Assembly: GCA_023935145.1 (NCBI GenBank)
Contig: CM043699.1
Span: forward strand, 124,509,036 to 124,573,035
From: Bretschneidera sinensis
Taxonomy: Eukaryota; Streptophyta; Magnoliopsida; Brassicales; Akaniaceae
DNA length: 64,000 nt
Direction of reading: 5' to 3'
The position numbers were made by a program, and so were the translations under genes. Each line of letters opens with the position of its first letter. Position 1 is the stretch's first letter. Under the pieces are notes generated by a model. It searched no databases. It had not been told where the DNA came from and saw nothing but the letters and a program-made list of their open reading frames with translations. Shown piece after piece: positions 22,679-32,461 of the stretch.

Positions 22679-24717
22679 AACTTTGATCCATAATACAATA
22701 CTTTAACTTTACAAAAGAATGCCTCATGAGACGTAAACTTCAAGATACACAACATTGTACAAAAATGCTAGACCAATAGTACAAAAGGATCAGACAAGGA
22801 TGCCAGCATGTGGACCCACCTAGAGACTCATCTTCCTTGTTTCTTCACTTATGGTTCAAATTCCTCGAATGATCTTCCTGAAATAGTGAGAGGGAGGGGG
22901 TGAGCTAAAAAGCTCAACGAGTATTCACATTACTTGGAGTAATCAAAGAAATCCATTTATAAAACCCCTTACGAGTAGTTTAGTACAAAATCATATTTTA
23001 TACAATATGTAACAATTCATACAGTTCATGTGTTTTGAACATACAACTCAAACATGATATATAATATAACGTAAGGCACTCCTTCAATCACTTCAATTCT
23101 TTACCCTTTCAATCGGGTAGCTCATGAATGTCGGGACGTCTCCCATTTATATAAATTAGGTCCTCATCTACCCTTACCGAGCGAGGTCTCCACTTCAACC
23201 ATGAGGATCTTCTCCCTACTCCTTACCGGATGGAGTTATGATATTTAACACACTAATAGCTCCTCCCCACCCTTTACTAGGTGAGATTTACATAGCCACT
23301 CAATAAATCCATTTAGTCCACATTATTCCATAACAACAAAATAATACAATAGGTACAAGGCATTCTCAGTAATAAGATCGTTCAATACACATTGAATGAA
23401 TTAATTATATTCAACACCCCTCCAAACGTATAGAATTTTTATGCACAAGTATTATCTACATGCGTCTCATGATCTTTAAGTCTTTTATTTTATAGTTCAT
23501 GAAATGCTTAAGTTCATACTAACATGTATAATCTAAGCTTTTAACTTCATTCAAGATTCTCATGCTTACTAAGAGTAAGGTAATACTCACCTTGGAGGCT
23601 AACCCTTCACTCTCGAACCACCTTCTGGCCCATTGAACATTCTTCAAACACACCTAAAGAATTCATCAACTAATATCAACCTCTGAGGTGTATACAATCA
23701 CACACACTAGTAATCGAGTTAAGAAATCAAGATCAACTATTTAATTCATCTAATTATCTTTAAGGACTTGTAACATGAAAGGAAAGGAGAATTTTGATGT
23801 AAAAAAAGTCTGAAAACAAGGTTGGACAGTCGATTATCTTACTTGCACAATCGACTGTGAGACTTCTAGGGAGATGCACAGTCGATTGTTTAACTGCACA
23901 GTTTATTATGGGACCTTTAGAGAATTTCACAGTCGACTGTGGGACATCTAGAGAATTTCACAGTTGACTGTTTAACTCCACAGTCGATTAATAGCTCTCA
24001 GAAAGAAAAGCACAGCCGACTGTCTGAATTTCACAATCGACTATGTTAAAGACCTAGACTTTTTGACCCTTCCACAATCGACTGTACAATCACGATAGTT
24101 GACTGTCCCGAGGTCTGAAGCTCAGAAATGGGCGAAAATCTTACTTTTCCTTTTGAAAGCCAAATCAAACCTTCATAAATTTCCAAATCTTTTTGAAACA
24201 CAAGTTTTCCAAGACTCTAAATTGATTTTCTACATTACCCATAGCAAATCTTTCAAGTTAAAATCTTCAAATCCACAACCAAGAACAACCTTTTTTTCTT
24301 CAAATGAAAACCTAAAATTTTCTTAAATTCTTCCTTGAACACAGTTTAAATCCAAAATCTTGAAACAAAATCTAAATAATCTTGAGAGGTATGGAAGGAA
24401 AACAACTTACTTGAGATCTTAGCACTTGAATTCACCAAAATCAAAAGAAAAGAGGAAAGAAGAAAGCTAGGTTTTGTGTCTTGAAAGGAAAAAGAGAGAA
24501 GTTGAAATGAAGAGCTCTCTCACCCTCTCAAAATAAATGGCTAGGTTACCCCTTGCCCCCTTGAAATCTCTTATATTCTAATTGGACCCAAATATATCTT
24601 TCTTCTCATAAGTCTCCAACCAATATACTCATCACTAAATATTAAGGTCTCATAAACAACCATACAACATTTAAATTTAATAGGCCACTAAAATAATTTA
24701 ATTAAAAGAAAGAGACA
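22679..24717 (-). repeat. Element G 5' LTR, outer part
   Basis: Continues the LTR split by element F and ends AAAGAGACA at 24717, so on the minus strand it starts TGTCTCTTTC. No gene is seen. About 23100-23290 holds degenerate repeats around CTTACCGG...GAGG, comparable in position to the CCGG-rich minisatellite in C's LTR. The part at 23827-24112 is a palindrome array listed separately. The open frames here are fortuitous. Confidence 0.75.
23827..24112. repeat. Array of ACAGTCGACTGT-type palindromes in the G LTR
   Basis: About a dozen copies of a degenerate 12-base palindrome, best form ACAGTCGACTGT, are spaced 15-45 bases apart. Perfect copies and single-arm variants (CAATCGACTGT, CAGTCGATTGT, CAGCCGACTGT, CAGTTGACTGT) alternate. 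Most variants are C-to-T or G-to-A changes at the central CG or next to it. Confidence 0.85.
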
Positions 24718-25046
24718 GGCTCTACTCGTCCTTCTCATTTATTCTCAACCGGTGATAACATAATCTCAAGTTTATCTTTGAAAATACTCTCGCTCCTTGT
24801 AACTGCTCAAATAAATCATCTATCTTGGGCAATAGATATTTATTCTTAATGTTTATCTAATTCAACTGCCTGTAGTCTATGCATAGTCTCATGGAACCAT
24901 CTTTTTTCTTCACAAATAACATTGGGGCTCCTTAAGATGACACACTAAGATGAATGAAATGTTTATTTAACAATTCCTGAAGTTATACTTTCAACTCTCT
25001 CATCTCAACAAGTGTCATTCTATATAGTGCCATAGATATAGGTACT
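24718..25046 (-). pseudogene. Fragment K: Tekay/Del-like reverse transcriptase remnant
   Basis: On the minus strand, from 25046: ISMALYRMTLVEMRELKV, then LQELLNKHFIHLS, a [24 protein letters not shown] block (24935-24870) and a decayed [15 protein letters not shown] up to about 24775. It matches the RT amino half of element C and contains stops. It is cut on the left by the LTR of G and on the right by the LTR of A, so it is the oldest layer visible here. Confidence 0.85.
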
Positions 25047-26313
25047 TGATAAGTGCTTAAATATTCATATTTAAGCCCCTTAATTTACAGTTTTAAGGCT
25101 CTTTGTTTATATATTTTAGTATATTCTACTTCATTATTGTGTTCTCTGTATTTTTTATAGGCTTGTGAAGAAAAGAAAGCATTTTGAAGCTTTAAAGGAA
25201 GAAAACTGAAGATCTGGAACCAGCTAGTGCGATCGAGCGCAACATTGCCGCGATCGAGCGCACAAGCACTCATGCGCACACCTAGAAGGCTCGAGCGCAA
25301 AAGCATGCGATCGAGCGCACACGCATAGAGAGGCAGCAGAGCCAGTTTTGGAAAGATGTCTTCGGGTATTATTTTGGAAATTAGGGTTTCGCGGTGTCTT
25401 TAGAACCTTATAAATAGGCCTATAAAACACAGAAGCAAGGAATTTTTTTATCTTCCCTTTAGTTTTAGTTTTAGGTCGGGAGGCCGGAGGCCAAAGGGAA
25501 TTCTACGAAGAATTGACGACTCTTCAATGGAGCTCTCTCGGGTTTCTTCGTTCCTTTATTTTTATTATGTGTAACTAAACTTTTAGTAAGGGCTTGGTTG
25601 AAGCCCTAATTATGTTTACTCAATAATTCAGTATTGGCGCCTTTGCAATAGTTATGTTGTGGTGCTTAACTTGATTAATGCCTGTTTTTATTTAAATTCC
25701 TCGTATATGTTTGCCTAATCGACATATGCATGTGGTACGGATTAGTTAGTTGAATCAATTTGGATGACCGAGTCCTGGGTTCAACAATAGTAACAAAAGA
25801 TATCCACACCGGGTTCTTGGGTTAATCAACATGGGAAATCGAAAGCGGACCAAGCCCTAGGTCTCGTGTGGTTGTCGATTTCCACAAATCTTATGCTCTC
25901 TTAAGAAACAACTCAGTATACACCATGTTGAATCCCTTAAGAAAGAGAAGAGTTAGAGTATACACCATGCCTAACTCGTTGCTTAGGGAAATCAATAGCT
26001 TAAGGAGTGGACCAAGGCCTTAGGTTAACAAACATTAGGTATACATGGCATGATTAAAGCATTGACATACTGTTTTATTGTGGTAGCATGATTAGTGGTG
26101 GATATCAAGTCCCTATGATTTTATCTTTATTAATTCAAACTCAATATTTATTTCTATCTTTTTATATTGCGAAACTAATTCTAAAGAAAAATTTACCAAT
26201 CCCTGTAGAGACGATCTCACATTTTCACACTATGCTACTGTTGACCTTGTGCACTTGCAAGTAAAACAAGTTCGATTATTTGCTTATTTATTTAAGTAGA
26301 TAAACGCACAACA
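25047..26313 (+). repeat. Element A 5' LTR (1,267 bp)
   Basis: Starts TGATAAGTGCTTAAATATTC and ends GCACAACA. A perfect inverted repeat GCTTAAATAT/ATATTTAAGC lies at 25055-25076. GCGATCGAGCGC-type motifs cluster at 25226-25327. TATA box TATAAATA at 25409-25416. Confidence 0.87.
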
Positions 26314-26319
26314 AGTTTT

Positions 26320-26337
26320 TGGCACCGTTGCCGAGGA
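26320..26337 (+). other. Element A primer-binding site (tRNA-Asp type)
   Basis: TGGCACCGTTGCCGAGGA, with the same two changes from the tRNA-Asp complement as in element F. Confidence 0.87.
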
Positions 26338-26535
26338 TTGCGCTAAACTTCCTTTTAGAATTATTTTCGTTTAATTTAATCAATTTTTTTGGTTCATTTT
26401 ATTCTGTTTTATTATATCAAAAAATCTAAAAAATTTAAGTCTCTATTTTTTTTACTTTTATTTTGCCTCATCAAAAACCTAATCTATTTTCTTTTTGTTT
26501 TTGTTTCAGGCACTACAACAGAAGCTCTCTGTGAC

Positions 26536-26616
26536 ACTACGCTCGAGCGCAACACTTTCTGCGATCGAGTGCAACATTGTGCAATCGAGCGCATCTCCTC
26601 TGAGATCGAGTGCATT
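26536..26616. repeat. Palindrome cluster in the A leader
   Basis: Four degenerate copies of the ATCGAGCGCA motif (GCTCGAGCGCAAC, GCGATCGAGTGCAAC, GCAATCGAGCGCA, GAGATCGAGTGCA) lie between PBS and gag, outside the LTR. The same motif fills part of the LTR of this element. Confidence 0.8.
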
Positions 26617-26640
26617 TGAGGTAGAGGCTTTCACTGATTC

Positions 26641-27588
26641 ATGCAAGGGCTTCGATCCAGCCATCCAACTTTCTTTCCCCTCGATATAGAGCTTGAGCGG
26701 ACCATTCAACGAAGGCTTAGAGATAACTCTGAGGAGGTAGAAGAAGAATCAATGGCAGAACATCTAAAAAACCAACAACCACCTGAGAGGAGACCGATGA
26801 AGCAATCCTTCATCCCAATGAACATCGACCAACCATCATGCATTGCATATTAACCTGAGACGGAAGGCAATTATTACATATCTCCATAGATACTCAGTGC
26901 ATTGACTCACTTCAAGGGTACACCTGCTGAGGATCCACACTTGCACCTTCGGGAATTCGACCTCTGCAAGTTCCAGCACATTCAAGGCCTAAATCAAGAG
27001 GGAATTAGGTTAATTCTTTTCCCTTTTTCATTAAAAGATAAAGCTAAGTTGTGGTATAATTCATTGCCTGCAAATTCTATCCATACTTGGGAGGAGTTAT
27101 CTAGTAGGTTCCTAAGAAAATTTTTTCCAGCACAAAAGACAAGGCAAATGAGAAGGGAGATTCAATCTTTCCAACAAAAGGATGGAGACCTTTTCTTTGA
27201 GGTATGGGGACACTTCAATGAGCTGCTACTTAAATGCCCACACCACAATCTACCTCAAGATGAGCTGGTACAAGCTTTCTATGAAGGTTTGAGTGATATT
27301 AGTCAAAGTATTGTGCATTTAGGTTGTGGAGGTGTGCTGATGGAGAAAAGAAGTGAAGAAGCCATGGAGCTTTTTGAAACCTTAAGCAAGCACAGCAAGC
27401 AATTCTCATCTAGAGGAAGACCAAGAGTAAAAGGCAAGGGTATGTATGAAATGAAATTAAATGGTGGATTTCCAAATCAGATGGCTATTGTGGAAAGAAA
27501 GATAGATATGCTTATAAAAGCCATGACTGCTAAGAACAGCCCACCTCGACCATAAGCAACACAACTCCAAGTATGTTCTATATGTTAT
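26641..27588 (+). pseudogene. Element A gag, amino part
   Basis: Probably starts at 26641: FPLDIELERTIQRRLRD resembles the LDPDLERTLRR opening of B, D and F. Stops at 26851 (TAA) and about 26887 (TAG), both at expected CAA/CAG codons, precede a long open capsid part (26902-27555): PHLHLREFDLCKF, LFPFSLKDKAKLWYNSLPAN, RFLRKFFPAQKTRQMRREI and LLLKCPHHNLPQDELVQAFYEGL. A further TAA follows at 27553. The frame ends in CSICY, the first half of a zinc knuckle, where element B inserted. Confidence 0.85.
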
Positions 27589-28817
27589 TGATGAGTCTTA
27601 AATATTGAATATTTAAGACCCTTAACTTATATTTGTTATGGTCTTAGTTAGTAGTATTTCACTTTATTTTATGTCTTTTTTGTGTTTTGTATATTTTTAT
27701 AGGTTTGTGGAGAAAATGAAGCATTTCAGGAGATGTGAAGCTTCAGGAGCAATAGCGATCGATCGCACTATACTGCGATCGAGCGCATGGTCAACAATCC
27801 CACATCGAAATGTTTGCAGTACAATGCATCTGCGATCAAGCGCACCAGACACACGATTGAGCGCACATGCGATCATGCGCACAAGACATACGATCGATCG
27901 CACATGCGATCGATGGCATCATTCTGCGATCGAGCGCACTCGGGCCAGTATCCCACATCGAATCTGAAACCTACAGTGCTTTGAGACTCCCCCTATATAA
28001 ACACCATCTGACTTCATCATTCAGTGTACAATTCCTGTGCCACTTTGGTGTTAACCGGTGGACGTCTGCTAGCATTCTGGTGGATCCCGAAGGCTTTGCT
28101 ACCACGAGGGGAAGCGCCGCCCATCAGCGAGTGGAATTTCTCCCATGTAAAGTTATTTATTTCTTTTTATTCAGTTGTTTTAGTTTAATATTTAGCACTT
28201 TTATTATGAATTGTAGTTTCATAGTTATGAGTGGCTAGAATCTTCAGTTAAGGTTGAAGATAAAGCCTCACCGTTGTTTGGCATAGTAGTTTAGATTTGT
28301 TTATACAATTCTGACATTTTTTAGTATAAATGTTATGTCAATTATTTGATTAAATCTTTTGATTGATTGAGTTTAAATTATTCTGTTGGATATTCCTTGT
28401 GTTTCATCTGATGGATACATCGAATTTTTTTCGATTAAATTGGATTTCCTTTATGATTTGTTAAAAGCAGATACATTGGATGCTTTTGGTTTAATTGGGA
28501 TATTCTTTGTTTTTTTGTCGTAAGTTGGATTCATTGAATGTTTTGATAGGCTATGTTTTTAGGATATATATGCTTAAACTTTGGTGGGGTGGATTCGGAA
28601 ACCTTAATGTCTTATTATTAGTTTTTAAAATCAATTTAGTTTAGTTTTAATTTGTTTTCCAAAATATCATTCAAAATTTATAACTAGGTTAAGATAAGAA
28701 TAGTTTAGATAAATTTATATTTTCACAACGCAATTCCCTGTGGATTCGACCTCGCACTTGCGCAACGCTATATTGAAAAAGACTCGTGCGCTTGCGAGTA
28801 ATTTAAAACTCCCAACA
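27589..28817 (+). repeat. Element B 5' LTR (1,229 bp)
   Basis: Starts TGATGAGTCTTAAATATTG and ends CTCCCAACA. About eight GCGATCGAGCGC-type palindromes between 27755 and 27950. TATA box TATATAAA at 27994-28001. By eye it differs from the 3' LTR at roughly 2-3% of positions plus a deletion of about 50 bp in the latter. Confidence 0.93.
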
Positions 28818-28823
28818 AGTTTT

Positions 28824-28841
28824 TGGCGCCGTTACCGGAGA
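28824..28841 (+). other. Element B primer-binding site (tRNA-Asp type)
   Basis: TGGCGCCGTTACCGGAGA, two G-to-A changes from the tRNA-Asp complement, different from those in A and F. Confidence 0.88.
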
Positions 28842-28939
28842 ATTGTTTGGTTTGTGAAATTTTTGTCTGAATTAATTTTATTTTTCTACTAGTTAGTTAG
28901 CACTTTTAATTTTTTAAAAAAAATTAATTTTTGTGAGTA

Positions 28940-31039
28940 GTGTGTTTGCTATTTTTTGCTTTATTCTGTTGTTTCTGCTGGTTAGTACCTCATTGTTTTT
29001 TGGTGGTCCTTGGTCGGAGATCATTGAACTTAGATTTGATACATTTAAATCCTGACTTAGAAAGAACTCTTAGAAGACAGAGAAGAGCACTAGTTGAGAG
29101 AGAGACTGTTGAGATGGAAGAGAATTTTAGGGATGCACATCATCCTGAACATGTAGAGCAACCTAAACCTTGGAACATTGACTCCACTACATCTCTTAGG
29201 GATTTGTTCGCACCTGTTGCGACTAACTCATCCTCTTGCATAGTGTTGCCACCTACCAATGCCACCCACTTTGACTTAAAGCCACATGTTATCCAACTTT
29301 TACCCTCATTCCATGGCTTGGATCTTGAAAATCCTTATAGTCATGTGAAGAAGTTCAAGGACATTTGTGCCACATTTAAATTCCAGAACTTCTCTGAGGA
29401 GTCAGTCCATCTTCGACTCTTCCCTTTTTCTCTTCACGATAGAGCTAGGGCGTGGTTGGATTCCAACATGCCCGGGTCTATTACATCTTGGGAAAATCTA
29501 CTTACCAAATTTTATCATAAGTTTTTCCCAATGTCTAGAGTGAATGAGTGCCGAAAGGAGATTAGCTCTTTCACTCAGGATGAGGATGAAAAATTTTTTG
29601 AGAGTTGGGAGCGCTTCAAAGAGCTACTGATCAGATGCCCTCCACATGGATATGAGAAGTGGAGACTCGTTCAGTTCTTTTACCAAGGGTTGACTCAACC
29701 CAACCATAGCATGATCGAGTCTATGAATAGGGGGACATTCTTAAGTCTAACAGGAGATGAAGCATATATGGCATTGGACAAGTTGTCCGACAACTCACAG
29801 CAGTGGGATTTTTCAAGCTGTCGAGATAAGTCCATTCGTACTCCTAAGAGGGGAGGCATCTATGAGGTCAGGGAGGACACTGATTTGAGGATAAAGTTAG
29901 ATGCCCTCACTAAGAAGATTGACACTCTCACTATGAGCCAATCTATCAATGCTGCCAACACATTCAATGTTGAAAGTTGTTCCATCTGTGCTAGTCCCAT
30001 GCATCTAGCATAGAATTTCCCATCAATGTCGGCTTGTGCCGAGTATCCTATGGAACAAGTAAATGCTTTCAATGACTATTGAAGGCAGTCAAATGGATCA
30101 TACTCCGAGACATACAATCCAGGGTGACAAAACCACCCAAATTTTTCATGGAGGCAGAACCAACCAATGAATCAGGGAGGAGCCCCTCATAATGCTCAAA
30201 ATCAATATCCTCCCGGATTTGCCCAAAAAATTCCTGGTCATGGTCGTTCTACCTATCCAGCACCATTACCTACTTACCAAGCTCCCACTCAAACACCAGT
30301 GCTAGTTTCACAGTCACTAGAGGACACCATTAAGGAATACATGAAAATGAATAGCCAATCCATGAGCGACGTAAGGAGTGCAATAATGGTAAACACCCAA
30401 GCAATTGCCAAGCTGGAGAGTCAAATAGGGCAAATTGCAAGTCACTTTGGTGAGAGAGAGAAGGGGAAGCTCCCCAGTCAACCCGTGCCAAACCCGAAAG
30501 AACAATTTATGGTTGGGAGTTCATCAACTCCGATGCACGGGGAGGAACAAGTACAGTTGATTGTCACATTGAGGTCTGGGAGACAAGTGGACAATCGAGT
30601 GGAAGGGCCAAGGAGTGGCAACAAGGAGAAGAGAGATGCTGAGCCATCTACAGCCACACCTATTGAGAAAGACCCTCCTAGGTCATTTGTACCTAGAGCG
30701 CCTTACCCCGATAGACTACAGGCACCCAAGAAAGGAGGGAAGTATGAGGAAATTCTAGAGGTATTCAAACAGGTCCAAATCAATATCCCATTTTTAGATG
30801 TCATCCATCAAGTGCCATCGTATGCCAAGTTTTTAAAAGACTTGGTCACTATCAAGAGGAGGACAAATGTCCCAAAGAAGGCATTTTTGACCGAGCAGGT
30901 TAGCTCAATCCTTCAGTGCAAGCTACCCATCAAGTATAAGGACCCGGGGTGTCCTACCATCTCTTGCACGATAGGAGTCAGCCATATTGAGAGGGCTCTT
31001 TTGGATCTAGGGGCCAGTGTGAATCTTCTACCCTACTAA
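28940..31039 (+). pseudogene. Element B gag and gag-protease junction
   Basis: The first stretch is open from 28940 to 30013. The ATG used by D and F (MLGRR) reads GTC here (VLGRR), so the natural start is lost unless an upstream ATG (28940) or a downstream one (about 29114) serves. The capsid domain (about 29260-29730) has FKFQNFSEESVHLRLFPFSLHDRARAWLDS and LIRCPPHGYEKWRLVQFFYQGL. The zinc-knuckle region CSICASPMHLA meets TAG at 30011 where others read Q. Two more stops follow before the proline-rich tail reopens (30167-31039), ending in LLDLGASVNLLPY, the protease active-site block. Confidence 0.88.
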
Positions 31040-32461
31040 GTCTATTTGCAGTTGGGGTTAGGAGAATTGAAGCCCACATCCACGACGCTTCAATTGGCTG
31101 ACAGGTTAGTGAAAAGACCACGGGGAATAGTTGAGGACGTCTTGATAAAAATGGATAAATTCTATTTCCTATTGGATTTTATCGTGCTTGACACAGAGCC
31201 GGTCTAAAATGTAGGGATTCAAATACCAGTTATTCTAGGGCGATAATTCTTAGCCACGGCTAACGCCCTGATCAATTGTAGGACAGGGGTGATGAAGATT
31301 TCCTTCGAAAATATGACAGTGGAGTTAAACATCTTATATATCACTAGGCAACCACTAGAGTATGATAAAGTGAGAAATGTATGCTTGATAGAGGAGATTC
31401 TTGAGGAGACTGTGGACGAATCAAGCATTGAGGATCCCCTGGAGGCGTGTTTTGCTCACTTTGGAGAGGACTTAGGCTTAGATAAGCTACTCGAGGAAGT
31501 GAATGCCATTTTGAAGTCTGATCCTCAAGAAAGCAATGAGATAGAGGAAACTGCAGCACTTGAACCCCCCAAGAAGGAACTTAAGCCTTTACCAGATAAT
31601 CTTAAGTATAAGTTCCTAGGTCCAGCCGATTGTTTGCCTGTGATTATAGCTTCTGATTTGGGTGAGGCTCAAGAGGAGAAATTATTAGATGTTCTAAGAG
31701 AGCACAAAGAAGCTATCGGTTGAACTATTGAGGATATCAGGGGAATTAGCCCCTCGGTGGTGATGCACAAGATACATTTGGAGGAGAATGCTAAGCCATC
31801 GAGGGAGCTACAAAGAAGACTTAACCCAGCTATGCAAGAGTTTGTGAGGGCAGAAATAATTAAGCTGTTAGATGCAGGGATCATTTATCCCATCTCTGAT
31901 AGCAAGTGGGTGAGCCCGATTCATGTCGTGCCCAAGCGAGCAGGATTGACAGTAGTAAAGATTAAGGACAACGAGTTGGTGCCAACTCGTGTTCAGTCAG
32001 GGTGAAGAGTGTGTATAGACTACCGTAAGCTGAACGCTGCCACAAGGAAGGATCATTTTTCACTCCCATTTATTAATCAGATGGTGGAGCGTTTGGCTGG
32101 GCACGAGTATTATTACTTTTTGGATGGTTATTCTGGATATAACCAGGTCCCCGTGGACCCTGAAGATCAGGAGAAGACGACGTTTACCTGTCCTTTTGGG
32201 ACTTTCGCCTACCGTCGCATGCCCTTTGGGTTATGCAATGCACCCGCTACTTTTTAGCAATGCATGGTCAGTATATTCTCTGACATAGTAGAGTGGTTCT
32301 TAGAGATTTTCATGGATGACTTCTCCATCTTCGGTTCAACCTTTGAAGAGTGCCTGCACCGTCGCGCTTTGGTTTTAGTGTGGTGCAAGGAGAAGAACCT
32401 AGTGCTTAATTGGGAGAAGTGCCATTTTATGGTTAAGCAAGGCATTGTACTGGGGCATGTC
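31040..32461 (+). pseudogene. Element B protease end, acidic linker and RT amino half
   Basis: The same frame as gag continues: protease remainder (LADRLVKRPRGIVEDVLIKM), linker EDPLEACFAHFGEDLGLDKLLEEV (about 31428-31510), then RT with CIDYRKLNAATRKDHFSLPF, FLDGYSGYNQVPVDPEDQEK, MPFGLCNAPATF and IFMDDFSIFGSTFEECLHR with the intact F-M-D-D catalytic motif (about 32308-32320). Stops: TAA at 31037 and about 31205 and 31246, TGA at about 31721 and 32003 (Trp codons in relatives), TAG at 32255 (Gln in relatives). Cut at 32461 by element C. Confidence 0.88.

Larger units (their letters stand above)
3965..24717 (-). mobile_element. Element G: Tekay/Del-like chromovirus, broken by J, H and F
   Basis: The minus-strand element is recovered in pieces: 5' LTR (24717-22679 plus 12703-12572), PBS at 12562-12551, gag from 12481 to 11596, then after insertion H the rest of gag, zinc knuckle and protease (6349-5331), then RT and RNase H (5330-3965). 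Integrase and 3' LTR are cut off by J. Removing H and F rejoins the gag and LTR sequences smoothly, which supports one original element. At its right end G interrupts the RT of fragment K. Confidence 0.8.

Noticed and set aside
23827..24112. Possible CRISPR-like array
   Set aside because: Repeats are only about 12 bases, degenerate and irregularly spaced, lie in an LTR of a plant nuclear element, and no cas-like gene is near.
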